64,000 nucleotides of DNA from NCBI GenBank assembly GCA_000231825.2, contig JH720352.1, positions 183,182 through 247,181 on the forward strand. The letters are read 5' to 3'. The notes beneath the pieces were generated by a model that was given only the letters and a program-made list of their open reading frames with translations, did no database searches and was not told the DNA's origin. Made by a program: the position numbers and the translations under genes. This DNA is from Tetrahymena elliotti 4EA. Lineage: Eukaryota; Ciliophora; Oligohymenophorea; Hymenostomatida; Tetrahymenidae. This document shows, piece after piece, positions 25,097 to 37,813 of this stretch; position 1 is the stretch's first letter, and each line of letters begins with the position of its first letter.

Positions 25097-26737
25097 TCAT
25101 GATGATTACTTAATTTCTTTAATTAATATTCTATAAGGTCTAGCATCTTTGGGGTTATTACAAACATAATATTCTGGTACGTCTTTAGGGCTTTTTACAG
25201 TTTTAGGATTAACTCTGCATTAGAATATCATTCTGTATTATTTTTCTCCTACCTTAATTGGGGCACCAAATTATTCACATTTATCTACTTTATTTGAGAA
25301 GTAGACTCCAGTTCCTATTTTACCCCTACCAAACCTACAATCTTTTGATTGATGCATTTATCCACTTCCAGCTTTTAATCCTTATTTAAGAATGTTAGGA
25401 ACAAATTAAGGTTTAGTGGCATGAAAAAGTACGATCCATGTAGCATCATTTGTATCTGAATTTAGCCATCCATCATCTTTATAAACACTATTGAGGACAT
25501 CTAATCCTAGCCCATAATAGCCTACTGGTAGATGATATTATTATTTTACACCATTTATGTTTCCTCTTTCAAAAACTGCATTTGAATTCTCCCAAGTCAT
25601 GTTATATTTAGGATTGAAATATTTATCTTTAATTTAAAGTTCTGAAACAATATATTTCGCAGGTATATTATCAAATTTCTACTTACCAATTTTAATACTA
25701 TCAAGTTATGATGAGATAATAAAATCAACTATGATAGAACCTTTTTAAATATTGAGAATATTGATGTCATCTTCTTTCAAATTTTTATACTATTTTAATA
25801 TTTCAGACTTAAAATATTGAGCAAAATTCCTTTTATTATTTTCTGCCTTCTCATAGTACCATTAATCAGAATCATCTTCTAATCTTATTTGATAGTAGGT
25901 CTCAAGATCAAATCCTGTTTAAGTTAAATGCTTCTAAATTTCATCATAGTCATCTTATTTCTCATCTATTTACTATTAACAAATACTATTCATAGTCTTA
26001 TTTAATTAATCATTGCCCTCATCTTTTTATTATTACTATGGTGACTTAAATGTTAAGTTAATACCTTGATTTTCATAATATTCTTTTAAGGCAAGTAATG
26101 CTATTTCCTCTCCACATGACTAAAAATTATAGTTATTTTGTTTGACTTTATTCAACATTTCTTAAGCTTTTAGTTCACTTAACACTGCATCTTAGCTTTT
26201 AATAGCTTTTAACTCATTTTGTTTAAAGTAGTGGTATTAGCGAAATTAATTAAATTGCTTGCTGTATCTTAATGTTTAGAAATCTAATTAGTCTAAAGGA
26301 ATATTAGCATTTTTAAAATTCTTAATATCTATTTTACTAAAATTATTAAGCTTTAACATTTGTAAATACTAACTAACTTTAGTCTAATTTGAATTAGCAC
26401 TATGACCAATCATACTAATTTTAAATTCTAGTGACATTCGTAAATGATCTATATTGCGATTTGTCATATATTCACTTAAATTATCTGGGATGTTAAAATC
26501 ATTTTCTTACTCAATAGTTTTCATAATTCCATTTTCTTCAAAAGTCTGCTTCCTCACCAATTTTCCTTAATAAGACCCAATTGATTTCTAATTTTTAAAA
26601 TGCTTTTACACAACAGGTTAATCCCTCTGAGCTTAGTCTTATTCTACTATCTCATCTTGATTGCCTTAATTATTTTAGCATTTTTTTTGATAATTCTTTG
26701 ATTTTTATTCTGCTGACTTGCCACAGGCACAACCCAT
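25097..26737 (-). CDS. Acylated PARP-like ADP-ribosyltransferase paralogue 2, 546 aa
   Basis: A single uninterrupted exon of 1641 nt ending at TGA. The start MGCACGKSAEQ again predicts myristoylation plus palmitoylation. Residues about 434-546 form the ART-like domain: LFHATKP with H439, GTGVYFSN with Y479 and VPEYYVCNN with E522, the classical H-Y-E triad, ending in ARPYRILIKE. The central region (SEYMTNRNI, KYSKQFNQFRQYHYFK, TGFDLETYYQIRLED) is shared with paralogue 1 and otherwise unknown. The domain is predicted to transfer ADP-ribose from NAD+; whether mono or poly, and the target, is not determinable. It is the better-preserved member of the tandem pair because its frame is intact without an intron. 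Confidence 0.82.
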
Positions 26738-28175
26738 GATTTTTTTAGATGTATAATTTATTATGTGAATGAAATATAATAAATTTTTATAAAAAGAATA
26801 ATAAAATCATCTAATTTCAAAAAATAGTTTGAAGATTTAAAAAAAGAGAAATATTTATTTTCTTTCTTTTAATGATAATTTAGTAGAATATTTGCTATTG
26901 CAAATGATGACAATTAATTCACCTCTAATTTAATTAAAGTTAAAAAGATATCTTCTATTGGCAATATTTAATCAAATAATAAATTAAAAATTTATTAAAA
27001 ATCATCAACTAATTACAAATACTTTTTTCAAATCAAGTAGTATACCTGCAAAACACAACATTTTTGAGTAGTACTTAAAATAAAAATTCAATTTTAATTT
27101 CCTATAGATTTTTGATTATTTTCATTAATTTGGAGAAATGACACCTATTTTAATTTAAAATTTTTTTTTGAAAATAACCCTCTACCTATATTTTTTAATA
27201 GAAAGGTGAAAATATTTATATATATTCTAAATTGTATTAAAATTTTATTAGATTTATTTAAATTCCTCATTTTTGAAAAAATAATTAAATATATTAATAT
27301 TAGATCTGATTATGATTATTCAGAGATTAATTTATTAATAATAATTTAATATTGAGAAACATTATATCTTTAATAAACTAAATATTAAAAGAAAGAGAAT
27401 ACAATAATTTTAGTGTTTTAAGAAAATTAATAAAAAATATCAAATATTAATAGTTTTTTGTTGTTTCTAATTTTCTATCAAAAATGAAGTAAAATTTTTG
27501 TTTGTTCAAATTTGTTAAAATCTAATAAATTAAAAATAAGCTACCTTTGTGTAATCATTTTTTATTCAGGATTATAATTCTTTGATTTATTTAATTGAGG
27601 GATTTACATTTTTTAAAAATCATAAAAATCTATATGATTATTTATTTCGAAATTAAATACAATAAAGAAATGATTAATTATTATGTTTTTTACTCAATTT
27701 TTTACAATTAAACAAGAAATAGACACACATTAAAATTCAAAAATAGCTACTATTATTAAGTTTTTTGATTTAAATTTCAGGCGAATTTCTTTAAGATATA
27801 AAAATAGCCTACTTGAATTTAGAATTTAGAAATAATTATTTTAAAAAGATAGAAATCTCTTTGAAAATATTTTATTTTTTTATTTATCTCCAATATAATA
27901 TTTTTATGTATTTTCCAAAAAGATATAAAGCGAAATATTCAAAGAAAAATATTAAAAATAATATGTAAAAAAGTGTTTAACTGTAGTTAGATAGATTGAA
28001 TTAGATGTCTATTTTATTTAATTAAAATGTGTCATAACGCAAAAAAAGTGATATTATTATAAATAGGGTTTCTAAGATTTATTGTAATAATTATTTAAAT
28101 CCAAATAATAAATAACAATAAAAAAACCAAAGTTAACAAATAAATACAATAATTATAATAAATTAAAAAACTAAA
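26738..28175. other. Non-coding stretch
   Basis: Divergent intergenic region between the minus-strand ART-like gene and the plus-strand MGC gene. The first 220 bases match the spacer 24200-24420. I see nothing else beyond A+T-rich sequence. Confidence 0.4.
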
Positions 28176-28679
28176 ATGGGTTGCATAAACACAGTTCATG
28201 CTGATAATAAATTAGATTAGATGCAATAATTTATCAACATTTTCAGTAGTTTAGATTAAGTTATATTCTAAACAAATAAAAACTTTTACAGAAGCATACA
28301 AGAATATAAGAAAAACTTCACTTTTAGAATAGATAACAGTTTCGTAATTGTAGTTGAATCTATTGAAAATTAATGTACATAGAGTTCTATTCCTCTTGAT
28401 ACTGATACCTATTGTGATTTAATATCTAATTACTATCATAAAATTGAAGAGATTTAAAATTATCTTTAAAACTATCTTTGCTAAGCTACAATTTGCCTTC
28501 AAATAAGTGGACCTAAATATGAAAATAACTTCCTCTATCACCATCTTTAAGAATATATTTACAGATTCTCTGACTTTGCTTTTGTTTACAGAATTCCAAA
28601 ATTAAAAATCCATCTTTAAAAATAAGTAGGATCCTTGGATGATATTGGATCTCTCTGTGAAAGTGAAATTATGAATTGA
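28176..28679 (+). CDS. Predicted myristoylated hypothetical protein, 167 aa
   Basis: A single exon of 504 nt with TGA stop. It opens MGCINTVHAD: Gly2 and Cys3 fit dual acylation, as in the two ART-like neighbours. The rest is soluble, with even hydrophobic spacing (FINIFSSLDQVIF, YCDLISNYYHKIEEI, YENNFLYHHLQEYIYRFSDF). No ART motif or other known domain is present, so homology to the neighbours is not supported beyond the first three residues. The abrupt rise in G+C, the upstream A-rich leader (CTAAAATGG) and the clean frame support a real gene. Function unknown. Confidence 0.72.
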
Positions 28680-29973
28680 AAAAATTTTCAAAGCTAAAAT
28701 AACAATACTTAAATTACAAAAAAGCTTTAAATTAACTAAAATTATATTAAACAAAACAAATATTAACATTAAAAAAATAATTTTTTCCCAAATAAAATTT
28801 AAATTAACTCAAAAACACACTTTATGTTTAATGATATTGTATATATATTAATTTATTTTCCTAGTCTATTCTAATTTATAATATTAAAATATTATCTCAA
28901 TTATTAATTCTTTAATATTCATTTCATTTCTTTCAAGGCTATATAAAATAAATAATATGAATTCATTCAAGTTTAAATAAAAAATAATTTTAAATTCAAC
29001 AAAATATTTAAATTTTTAGATTCTTTAAAATAATCTATAAAATAGTAAAAAGGATATTACTTTGATTGAGTCAGGGTGATTTATTAAGATAGACAAATAA
29101 TAATTTAAATCTAAAAATATTCAATTTATATTTATTTTCTTAGTTATTTCAAATCTACATGATCATTGCCTAAGACCATAACTATTTATTGCTAATTTTA
29201 TTTCATTCATGATCAAAATCTAGCAGCCACCAAAAAAATATCTGTTTCTTCTTTTTTCATTAAAAAATTGATAAATTAGTCATCTCTTGAGATAGATATT
29301 TCAAATGATTAAGGATGATTTATCATTAAATATTGATGTGTTACTATTTCAAATATTCAATAATCCTTTTTTTTGGTGACACCAATACTATAAAATAATT
29401 TATAGTTCCAATCAAAACATATTAGTAGTTAGATTTAAACAAATAAAATAATTATATTTTTTTTCAGAACTTTTAGGTAGTTAAAAAAATAATAAAAGAA
29501 AGTTTACTTTGTAGAGGGTAATTAATAAAATAGGCAGATATTATTTATACCAATCAAATGGTACTTTTTTTATTAATTTATTTTACTAGTAAATTAATTA
29601 GAATTTTAAGATTAAAATACTGTCAATGTTTGATTCTTTAAAACTTTAATTTCCTACCCTAAAAAAAATATTAGGTAAATTTTTATAAATTGAAAGTATA
29701 AAATTTTGACAAAATAAATAAAAAATAATTAGATTTAATTTTATTTCCTTTTTAAATAGTCTACTAAAGTAATAAAATTGTTTTATATTGGTAGATGATA
29801 TTTAATGAAAATAGAAATTTAATTAGTCATTTATAATTTTACTTAGCAAGGATTGGTTTATACAAATAGAAGTATCTTTGTTTCTTTTTAACTAAAAAAT
29901 ATTTAATTAATTAATAATACTATTGTTTGTTAATTTATCAATTACTAAAGATTTTAGCTAAAAAAAGAATTTA
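28680..29973. other. Non-coding stretch
   Basis: A+T-rich sequence between the MGC protein and the helicase. I looked for coding frames on both strands and found none worth listing. Confidence 0.4.
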
Positions 29974-32476
29974 ATGAGTTAGCAATCAAGAGTTTAGTAT
30001 ATTGTAGATTATTCAAATAGCGAAGAGGCCAAACTAAAAGAAAATCATTAGAAGTATTGTCTTTACTTAAAGCCTGCTGATAAGGATTATGGATGTAGTG
30101 CTGAGAGTCAAGAAAGCAAGGGATTTTTTCCTGAAACATTATATATTTTTGTAGAAGCATTTCATGAGAAATATAAAGAAGTATATGAGTTTCTCATAAA
30201 AATAGCAGAACCAGTGAATAAGCCAAACTTTATTCATGTTTATAAGATAACTCTATTCTCAATGTATACAGCTATGAGTTTGAATTTAAATGCAGAGAAG
30301 ATCTTAGATAAACTGAATTAGTATTCCAAAAATTAAGTCATTCCTAAGAGCTTTATAGAATTTATAGAAAATAAAACAAAAAAGGCTGGGTCAGCCTATC
30401 TCTATATGATTAAAAAAAATTATTACTTGAAGATTCATTAAGAATTTCTTGAAAAAGTTATTAGAATAGATGTAAATACTTTAAAGTCCTCTTTAATTAT
30501 TTGAACCAAACTTTCATTTTAATTAAATTATTAATCATTATTTTTTTGCATAAAAAAGGAAGAACCTTATAAAAGTATAATAGAATTGGAATAAAACCCT
30601 CCTGAGTAATTGCGTTAAACTGGTTAAAATTAAGATGAATCAAAATGGAATTTCAAATTCTACAGGATTAAATAAAAGCACAATTTATTTCAAATTACAG
30701 AAAAGATTATTAAAGAAGGTATTTCTATGATTAATGAATATCATGAGGACAAAGAAATAGCAAACAACCCAAGTAATTCTGTCTCTGGTAAAAAGCTAGA
30801 TATTGAACTTAGATAAATCACTTAGCCAAGAATATATCAATAAAAAGCACTTTAGAATATATTTGTTTCTGAAAAACCTAGAAGTGCCACTATAGTTCTC
30901 CCTTGTGGTAATAGATAGATAGATAATAATCCTTCTACTAATTATATTTCTTATTTCTATTAGTGTCTATTTATTGTTAACATTATTGTAGATAAATACT
31001 GATTTTTTAGACACCAAATTAATAATAAATGAAAACCAAAAAATAAATTTGTTTTATTTGATTAATGAAAATATTTTTATTTGTTTAATTAGGTGCAGGA
31101 AAAACACTTTTAGGTATTATTGTGACTGAAAAAATAAAAGGAAATACTATAGTTATATGTGATATTGATACAGCTACTAAGCAATGGAAAAATGAATTTA
31201 TTAGATGGACTACTGTTAAACCTGATAGAATTAAAATTTACACTGGTAAAACAAAAAACTTATAGGGAAGATAAACTAAACCGTTCATCTTGATCACCAC
31301 ATTTAAGCAACTTTCTAGTATTATAAAATCAAATAATCTTCAAAAAGAAAAGAGACTCGATATGGATACTTCAAAGTTCGAAACAAATATGGACCACTAC
31401 TTGTAAGAAGAAATGGTAAAAATTAATCTTTATTTTATCAAACATTAATTATAATTTTTTATTAGGAATGGGATTTGTGTATTGCTGATGAAACTCAATA
31501 TTCAGCTGCTTCTACTTATAAAAAAATATTTGAAGAATTTAATTTTAAGTTGAAGATTGGTCTAACTGCAACACCTTACAGAGAAGATAATAAAATAGAT
31601 GATCTTTTCCATGTAATTGGTCCTAAACTTTATGAAGCAAATATATCAGAACTTATTTAAGACAGCTATTTAGCTAAGCCATATTGCGTTGTATTCCGTT
31701 GCAAAATGCATGAATCTTGCAAAGTAAAATTAAGAAAAACAATTTCTTAAACTGATAAATTTTATTCTACTGAAAGATTTATTTAATTTAATACTTAATT
31801 AATTTTATTTATTTACTTAAAACAGGGATATATCTCAGACCCTAGATATAAGAATAAACCTTCTTTATAATCAGGAAATCCTTAAAAATTCAAGCTTTTG
31901 TATTATTTAATTAAATTCCATGAATCAAGAAAAGATAAGATATTGGTCTTTTGTGACTAGATTTCTGTGCTTAAATATTATTCATAAAAAATGGGCTATC
32001 CAGCTATATATGGTGAAGTAGGATTGCTAGAAAAGTTAGTTTGGTTGGACTTATTTAGAAAAGGTGAGATAAATACCTTATTTTTAAGTCGTGTTGGTGA
32101 TACTGCTCTTGATTTACCTATTGCAAATGTTTGCATATAAATAGGGTTCTAGTTTGGTTCTAGAAGATAGGAAGTATAAAGACTAGGAAGAATTATGAGA
32201 AGAAAAGAAGGTTAAAAGGGTGAATATAACGCTTTCTTTTATACCATAGTCTCTAAAAATACCGAATAGGCTCAATTCTATTATAGAAGATAAAAGTCTT
32301 TGATGGATTTAGGTATCAATTTCGAAGTTATTGATATAGATGATGGAGATAAATTTAAATACGATCCAGATATTTTGGACTAAAAAATTAAGAATGCTAG
32401 TGAAGAGATAATTAGAGATGTGTAAAATAATCCATCATTCTTAATTCAAGTAGAAGAAAAAGAAGAAAACGATTGA
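29974..32476 (+). CDS. Divergent XPB/ERCC3-type helicase, five exons, 692 aa
   Basis: Exons are 29974-30471, 30559-30907, 31093-31415, 31466-31723 and 31826-32476. Phases close and give 2079 nt. The N-terminus resembles the XPB damage-recognition region (FVEAFHEKYKEVYEFLIKI, KIAEPVNKPNFIHVYKIT). Motif I is LPCGAGKT (K286). Motif III is GLTATPYRED followed by the XPB-specific IGPKLYEAN. Motifs V-VI are SRVGDTALDLPIANV and GSRRQEVQRLGRIMRR. Motif II, normally DEVH in XPB, reads DETQ (398-401). XPB is the 3'-5' translocase of TFIIH in transcription initiation and nucleotide-excision repair. The changed motif II and low overall similarity suggest a paralogue rather than the core subunit. The last intron (31724-31825) is in a stretch that also reads open; I prefer splicing because the spliced product follows XPB better. 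Confidence 0.86.
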
Positions 32477-33023
32477 AATCTAATTTATATTTATAAATCA
32501 ATAAATCATATAATAAATATTACTTCTAATAACAGTACATAAAAGAGCTTAATATATTAAATTAATTTGTATAAAAAAAGGTTTAAGAATTTAAACGCCA
32601 TCAAAAAGAATCATTTTATTTTGAAAAATTATATTTTAAATCTAAAATGTTTCATTGAAACATAATAAAAATATTGCCTAATTTTTAAATAAAAATTTAT
32701 CTGCAATTTGAGTTTTTCATCATGTTAATTTGCTAAAAGAATAAAAATCAGAAAAGATGTAGGTTAAATTAAATGTTTTTTTACTAGGTGAATGATTTCA
32801 ATTTTAATCTTTCATTTAATTATTTTTTTAGTATGAGAAAATCACTCAGCTTATTTTTAAAATTAAGTATTTTTATAGTTTTCAAATTAAAATCTTTGAT
32901 TCTTTGAGGAGAGTTGATGATTTATATTGTTTTTGGTACTCAGTCTAAACAAGCTATTATTAAACAGAAAATATTAAAAAAAGAAAGCTACAAATTGCAA
33001 AAATCATTAAAAAAAAAGAGAGA
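32477..33023. other. Duplicated upstream region of the RING gene
   Basis: The region from about 32780 resembles 36140-36358, upstream of the second RING gene (shared GAATGATxTCAATTT and GAAAATCAxTCAG words). The copying unit therefore includes the promoter. Confidence 0.5.
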
Positions 33024-34383
33024 ATGTAATAATTTCTCATACCAATTATCTTTTTATAATTTTAAAACATAGTTTATTGCATACAAAATAGCTAGATTAG
33101 TGATAAAATATTACAATAATTTAAAAAAATAGCTTTGAGTCATTTACAATTTCAAGACAATTTTTACTATGCTAACGTTTCTATTGAGAGTTAGTAATAA
33201 TCAAAAAGAAACAGAAGAGATGCATCCTAACAATGAATAAAAGTCTTAAACAAACTATGTAGCTTCATTATTAGTAAAAGATAGTAATGGCTTTAGAACA
33301 ATTTACAAGTTCAATAACTTCATGGGTTATTATTATTTATCAGTTGAGCACAGAAATCTTATTCAAATCTAATTAGTCTTGGAAAAAAAAATTGATAAAC
33401 AATAATTAAAATGAGAGCAATGAATAAGAGGAAAATTTTTTTATCAATCAAATAAAATTATAAAATAGTTTTTATTGCCCTTTCAAATGCTTTAATAATG
33501 GTTCCTGCAGATCAGATAATACTTGCATGTGTAATGATAATTATGAATCTACTTATTTTTGTTATTTTATAACAGAAAAAATAGAAATATCTATCAATCA
33601 AGCTTCTGTGATTAATCAAAATATAATTAAGAAGACAAATCTCAAAATTTATAATAAATACCTCCTAAAAAAGAAAATATTTTTAAACTCATGTTAAAAG
33701 ATTATGATAACTTAGTTTAGATTTTTTAAGACAAAGACCATAAATTTGTTGTTTAATTTTATTATCAAAAAAGTTAAATAAAACACACTAAGGGTATTCA
33801 AATTTTAAATAAATAATTACAAAAAATATTGCTCCCAGAATAAAGTTTAGGTGAAGATGTTTATTAATCAAATTAGGAAGTGGATGTATTGAATATATTA
33901 TTAGCTGATGAGAAATCAAAAAAATTAGTTTCATTTTTAGAAGACAGTAGTAACATTTGTAATTTAAAAATCTTATTTACTATTTAAGATGAAGAGATTG
34001 AAGATTAAGGTTTGGTTGAATTCTTCATATGTTTGATAATCTTTTTAGCTTTAATTTATAAGATAAAAAAGTACTAAAAATAGAAGAATTAACCAAATTA
34101 AAGTATAAACTAAGAGTAAAGAGTCAATATCAATTAAGAATCAAAAAATAAATATTAAAGAATTTTATAGGATTTTAACATATAAAAGTAATTCAAAAAA
34201 TAATAATTTAGTGAAATTGCAAAGGAATAATTTGATCAATAAGAATGTTATATTTGTCTAGAAATATTACAAGATAAAGATAATATATACTAATTAAAAT
34301 GCGGTCATATATTCCATGTAAATTATTTAAATTTATGGATAAAAAAACATATTTCTTGCCCAATAGATAGAAGGATCAATTGA
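33024..34383 (+). pseudogene. Decayed EGF-TM-RING gene copy
   Basis: Collinear with the intact copy at 36359-37813, from the signal peptide (FLIPIIFLQFQNIVYC) through EGF (CPFKCFNNGSC), TM and RING. It is broken by at least three frameshifts: a 1-nt loss near 33195, one near 33410 leading to TGA, and a 7-nt loss near 33620. In the RING the sixth metal ligand is changed: CGHIFHVNY where the paralogues have CGHIFHVNC or CGHIFHVHC. Together these say it no longer makes the family protein, although the downstream two-thirds is still mostly open, so decay is recent. Confidence 0.8.
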
Positions 34384-36358
34384 TAATAACTATTTCTCTA
34401 AAAATAAAACTGTCTGGTGTTTTGATTTTTAAAGAGCTTTTTAAATAATAAATAAATATAATAAGTCACATCCAAAGTGAGAACTTTAATGATTATTTTA
34501 TATAAACAATTTTAATTTAATATAAGTGATCTTTAGTTATCATTTCATACTCCAAAACAACTTACAAATGTAATAAAAATTAAAAAATTTTTGAGCTAAA
34601 AAAGCTTGATAATTTAAAATAAGAGCAATAGTATTCCTAAAAGTGGATTTTTATCAGATTTTTTAAGAGATTAAATCAATATCTAATATTTAAAATATAA
34701 ATAAGCTTTAATGTAATCTAATTTTTATTTTATTTTTAGTAATATTGCTTTATTGTTTTTATTGAAAAGTTTTTTGTAATTTTTACATTCTTTTAGTTTA
34801 ACAAAAACATTCCTTTGTCTTTAAAACTGAAAGATTTTTTTAATTAGCATTTAAAAGTAAATCAATAAATTTTTCTTTTTTTTCATCAAATAAAATATAA
34901 AGTACAAAGTTTTTAATTTTTATAATACCAAATTAATTGAACACTATAAGCTAAGCTATTAAAGAAACTTAAAAGCATGTAAATTTAATTTTAAGTGATT
35001 TTGTAATAACCTATATATGCTATATCTTCCTTCATTGTGACTCTATATATAAATAAAAAATATTATAATCTGAAAATAATTAGTTTAATATGTTATTATT
35101 TAAGAATTAAATGGTAATAAATAAATGAAATAAGATATATTGTCATTAATTAAACCTATAAGGAAAATAAAAAGCAGCACTAATTTTGGGGTGACTTAGA
35201 TTCAATAAAATAAAAAATGAATAGCTTGATCTTGGAAAAAAATTATAAAAACAGATTTTTGTTTATAAATCTGAACCAAGATTTGAGTAAAATGATGATC
35301 AAATAGGTTATTGGACTTAGAATCAATCTAATTTCCCTCTACTTTGAATTGCAGCAAGAAAATATCTTTTTCATCTTCAGCTTATTCAGAAAGGCTATTC
35401 AGTCTTGCTAAAAATAGAATTAAAGAGAAAAGAAATAGACTCATTGACTATTATGCTTACATAATCTTGTTTTAAAATAAAATAAATATATTACAATTTT
35501 GTATTTATTTTACAAAAATTTATATTTAAATAAATATTTAATGTATCTGTAAAAGTATTGAAGTATCTGCTGGAATTTTATTTTAAGTATCTGTATTGGT
35601 TAATTTTAATTGAAATAAAAAAATATCGGGAAATTGAAAAAATATGGTATTTATTGTTGTTACATCTTTATTTTGTTAAGTGTTAAAAAAACTCAATTTT
35701 ATAATAGAAATTTCAATTCCAAAGTTGATTGATATTAAATCTGTTTTGAAATTTAACTTTAAATAAATATTTTTCTTAAGTGAAAGTTTTTATTTGTAGT
35801 TTTTAAACTATTTTAATTTTGGTTGTAGTTTTGTCTTTAATTTATTTTTGGATGATAAAAGGCTAATTAATAATAATAATCTTGCTTAATCTTTCTTAAG
35901 AAGATAAAAATAATTTGAATGGGTTAAATAGAAATTATTTACTTAAGACAAAACAATTAGTTAATATTAATTAATCATATATCCTAATTAGAGAAAAAAT
36001 CATTGATTGTCTATTTAATTAAACATTGAAAATAGAACAATTTAAATTTTAATGCAGTAACTTAATAAATCAATTTTTTATTATATTGTTCTAATAAGTT
36101 TTTAAGGTTTAGAAAAAAAGGTGGTTAATTTTTTTTGTTTTGTCAATGAATGATCTCAATTTATTTCATTATTTTTAGTACTAGAAAATCATTCAGATTA
36201 TTTTCAAAATTAAGTGCACTAAAATCTTTGATTTTTTGAGTTGAGTTGAGTTGATTATTAAAATTGATTTTGGTACTTAATCTAAGTAAAAAACTATTAT
36301 TAAACAGAAAATATAAAAAAGAAAGCAATAAATTGCAAAAATCAAAACAAAGAGTAGA
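34384..36358. other. Intergenic region with transposase relic
   Basis: A+T-rich spacer between RING copies one and two. It contains the hAT relic at about 35215-35470 and, at its right end, the duplicated upstream region of the second RING gene. I saw no other gene. Confidence 0.5.
35215..35470 (+). mobile_element. hAT-family transposase C-terminal relic
   Basis: One frame reads DDQIGYWTQNQSNFPLL, an in-frame TGA, then IAARKYL. After a frameshift a second frame reads SFSSSAYSERLFSLAKNR followed by IKEKRNRLIDYY. This matches the hAT dimerisation domain, whose hallmarks are YW..N...FP.L...A..YL, then P.SS..SER.FS.AG and KRNRL. The element is dead: it has one TGA and one frame change, and the upstream catalytic part is not recognisable. 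Its ends are not defined. Type and family are inferred from the motif pattern. Confidence 0.68.
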
Positions 36359-37813
36359 ATGAAAAGAATATTAAAATAATTTCTTGTACCAATTATTTTT
36401 TTATTATTTTAAAACATAGTCTTTTGCTCACAAAATCGATAGATTAGTGATTAAATATTAGAAAAATTTAATAAAATAGTTTTAAGCGTGTCACAATTTC
36501 AAGACAATATTTATTATGCTAACATTCCTATTGAGACTCAGGCAGAAAATCAAAAAGAAACAGAAGAGATGCATCCTAATAATCATTAAACTACAGTCTT
36601 ATATGAGCTTATTGTCAAATCATAAACAAACTATGAAGCTTCATTATTAGTAAAAGATAGTAATGGCTTTAGGAAAATTTAAAGGTTCAATAGCTTCATG
36701 GGTTTTTATTATTTATCAGTTGAGCACAGAAATCTTATTCAAATCTAATTAGTCTTGGAAAAAATAAATATAAAGCAATAATTAGATAGTTAAGATTAGA
36801 GCGAGGCCTTTGAAGAAGCTTTCTTTATAAAGAGTGTAAGATTGTAAAATAGTAACTATTGCCCTTTTGAATGCTTCAATAATGGTTCCTGTAGTAAAGA
36901 TAATACTTGTATATGTAATAACAATTATGAATCTTCTTATTTTTGTTATTTTAGAACAGAAGATAGAGAAATATCTATCAATCAAGTTTCTGTGATTGTA
37001 GAAGAATCAAAACATAATTAAGAAGATAAATATCAAAATTTTTAATAATTAGCTCCAAAAAAAGAAAAAATATGTAAGCTTAAGTTAAAAGATTATAAAA
37101 AATTAAGTAAAATTTATGAAGACAACAATCAAAAACTTGTTGTTAAATTTAATTATCAAAAAAGATAAATAAAACTCACTAAAGGTATTCAAATTTTTCA
37201 CAATAAATAATTGCAAAAAATATTACTTCCAGAATAAAATTTAAGTGAAGATGTTTACGAATCATTTTATGAAGTGGATATATTGAATATATTATTAGCT
37301 GATTAGAAATCAAAAGAAATAGTTTCATTTTTAGAAGACTGTAACATTTATAATTTAAAAGTCTTAGTTACTATTTAAGAGAAATAGATTAATGATTAAG
37401 GTTGGATTGAATTCCTCATATGTTTGATAAGCTTTATAGCTTTAATTTATAAGATAAGAGAATACTATAATTCCAAGAATCAGTAAAATCAAAGCATAAA
37501 CTAATAGTAAAGAATGAATGAATAACTCAATATCAATTAAGATTCAAAAAATAAATATTAACAAATTTAGGGTATTGACATTTAAGACCAATTGAAAAAA
37601 AAAGAATTTAGAGAGATTCATGAACTCTAGTTTTGTCAATAAGAATGTTACATTTGTTTAGAAACATTATCAGATAAAGATAATGTGTATTAATTAAAAT
37701 GCGGTCATATATTCCATGTAAATTGTTTAAATTTATGGATAAAAAAACACATTTCTTGCCCAATAGACAGAATGATCATTTTAGAGCAGCCATTTCTCTT
37801 AAAGTTAGACTGA
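36359..37813 (+). CDS. EGF-TM-RING membrane protein, probable E3 ubiquitin ligase, 484 aa
   Basis: A single exon of 1455 nt. Signal peptide at the N-terminus (KRILKQFLVPIIFLLF...CS). A luminal/extracellular part carries one EGF-like module at about 166-195 (CPFECFNNGSCSKDNTCIC). One membrane span lies at about 349-366 (WIEFLICLISFIALIYKI). A Gln/Asn-rich cytosolic linker leads to a RING-H2 at about 429-470: CYICLETL...CGHIFHVNC...CPIDR, with all eight ligands (C2-C-H-C-H-C2 order C3H2C3). It therefore resembles the PA-TM-RING type of topology, although the luminal domain is EGF-like plus unknown sequence. The family is expected to ubiquitinate membrane cargo with an E2. The substrate is unknown. 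Middle copy of three tandem relatives. Confidence 0.88.

Noticed and set aside
31724..31825. Reading through instead of splicing in the helicase
   Set aside because: The segment is open and in frame (102 nt), but its translation is low-complexity and interrupts the XPB-like alignment. GT-AG borders and A+T content fit an intron. Not fully excluded.
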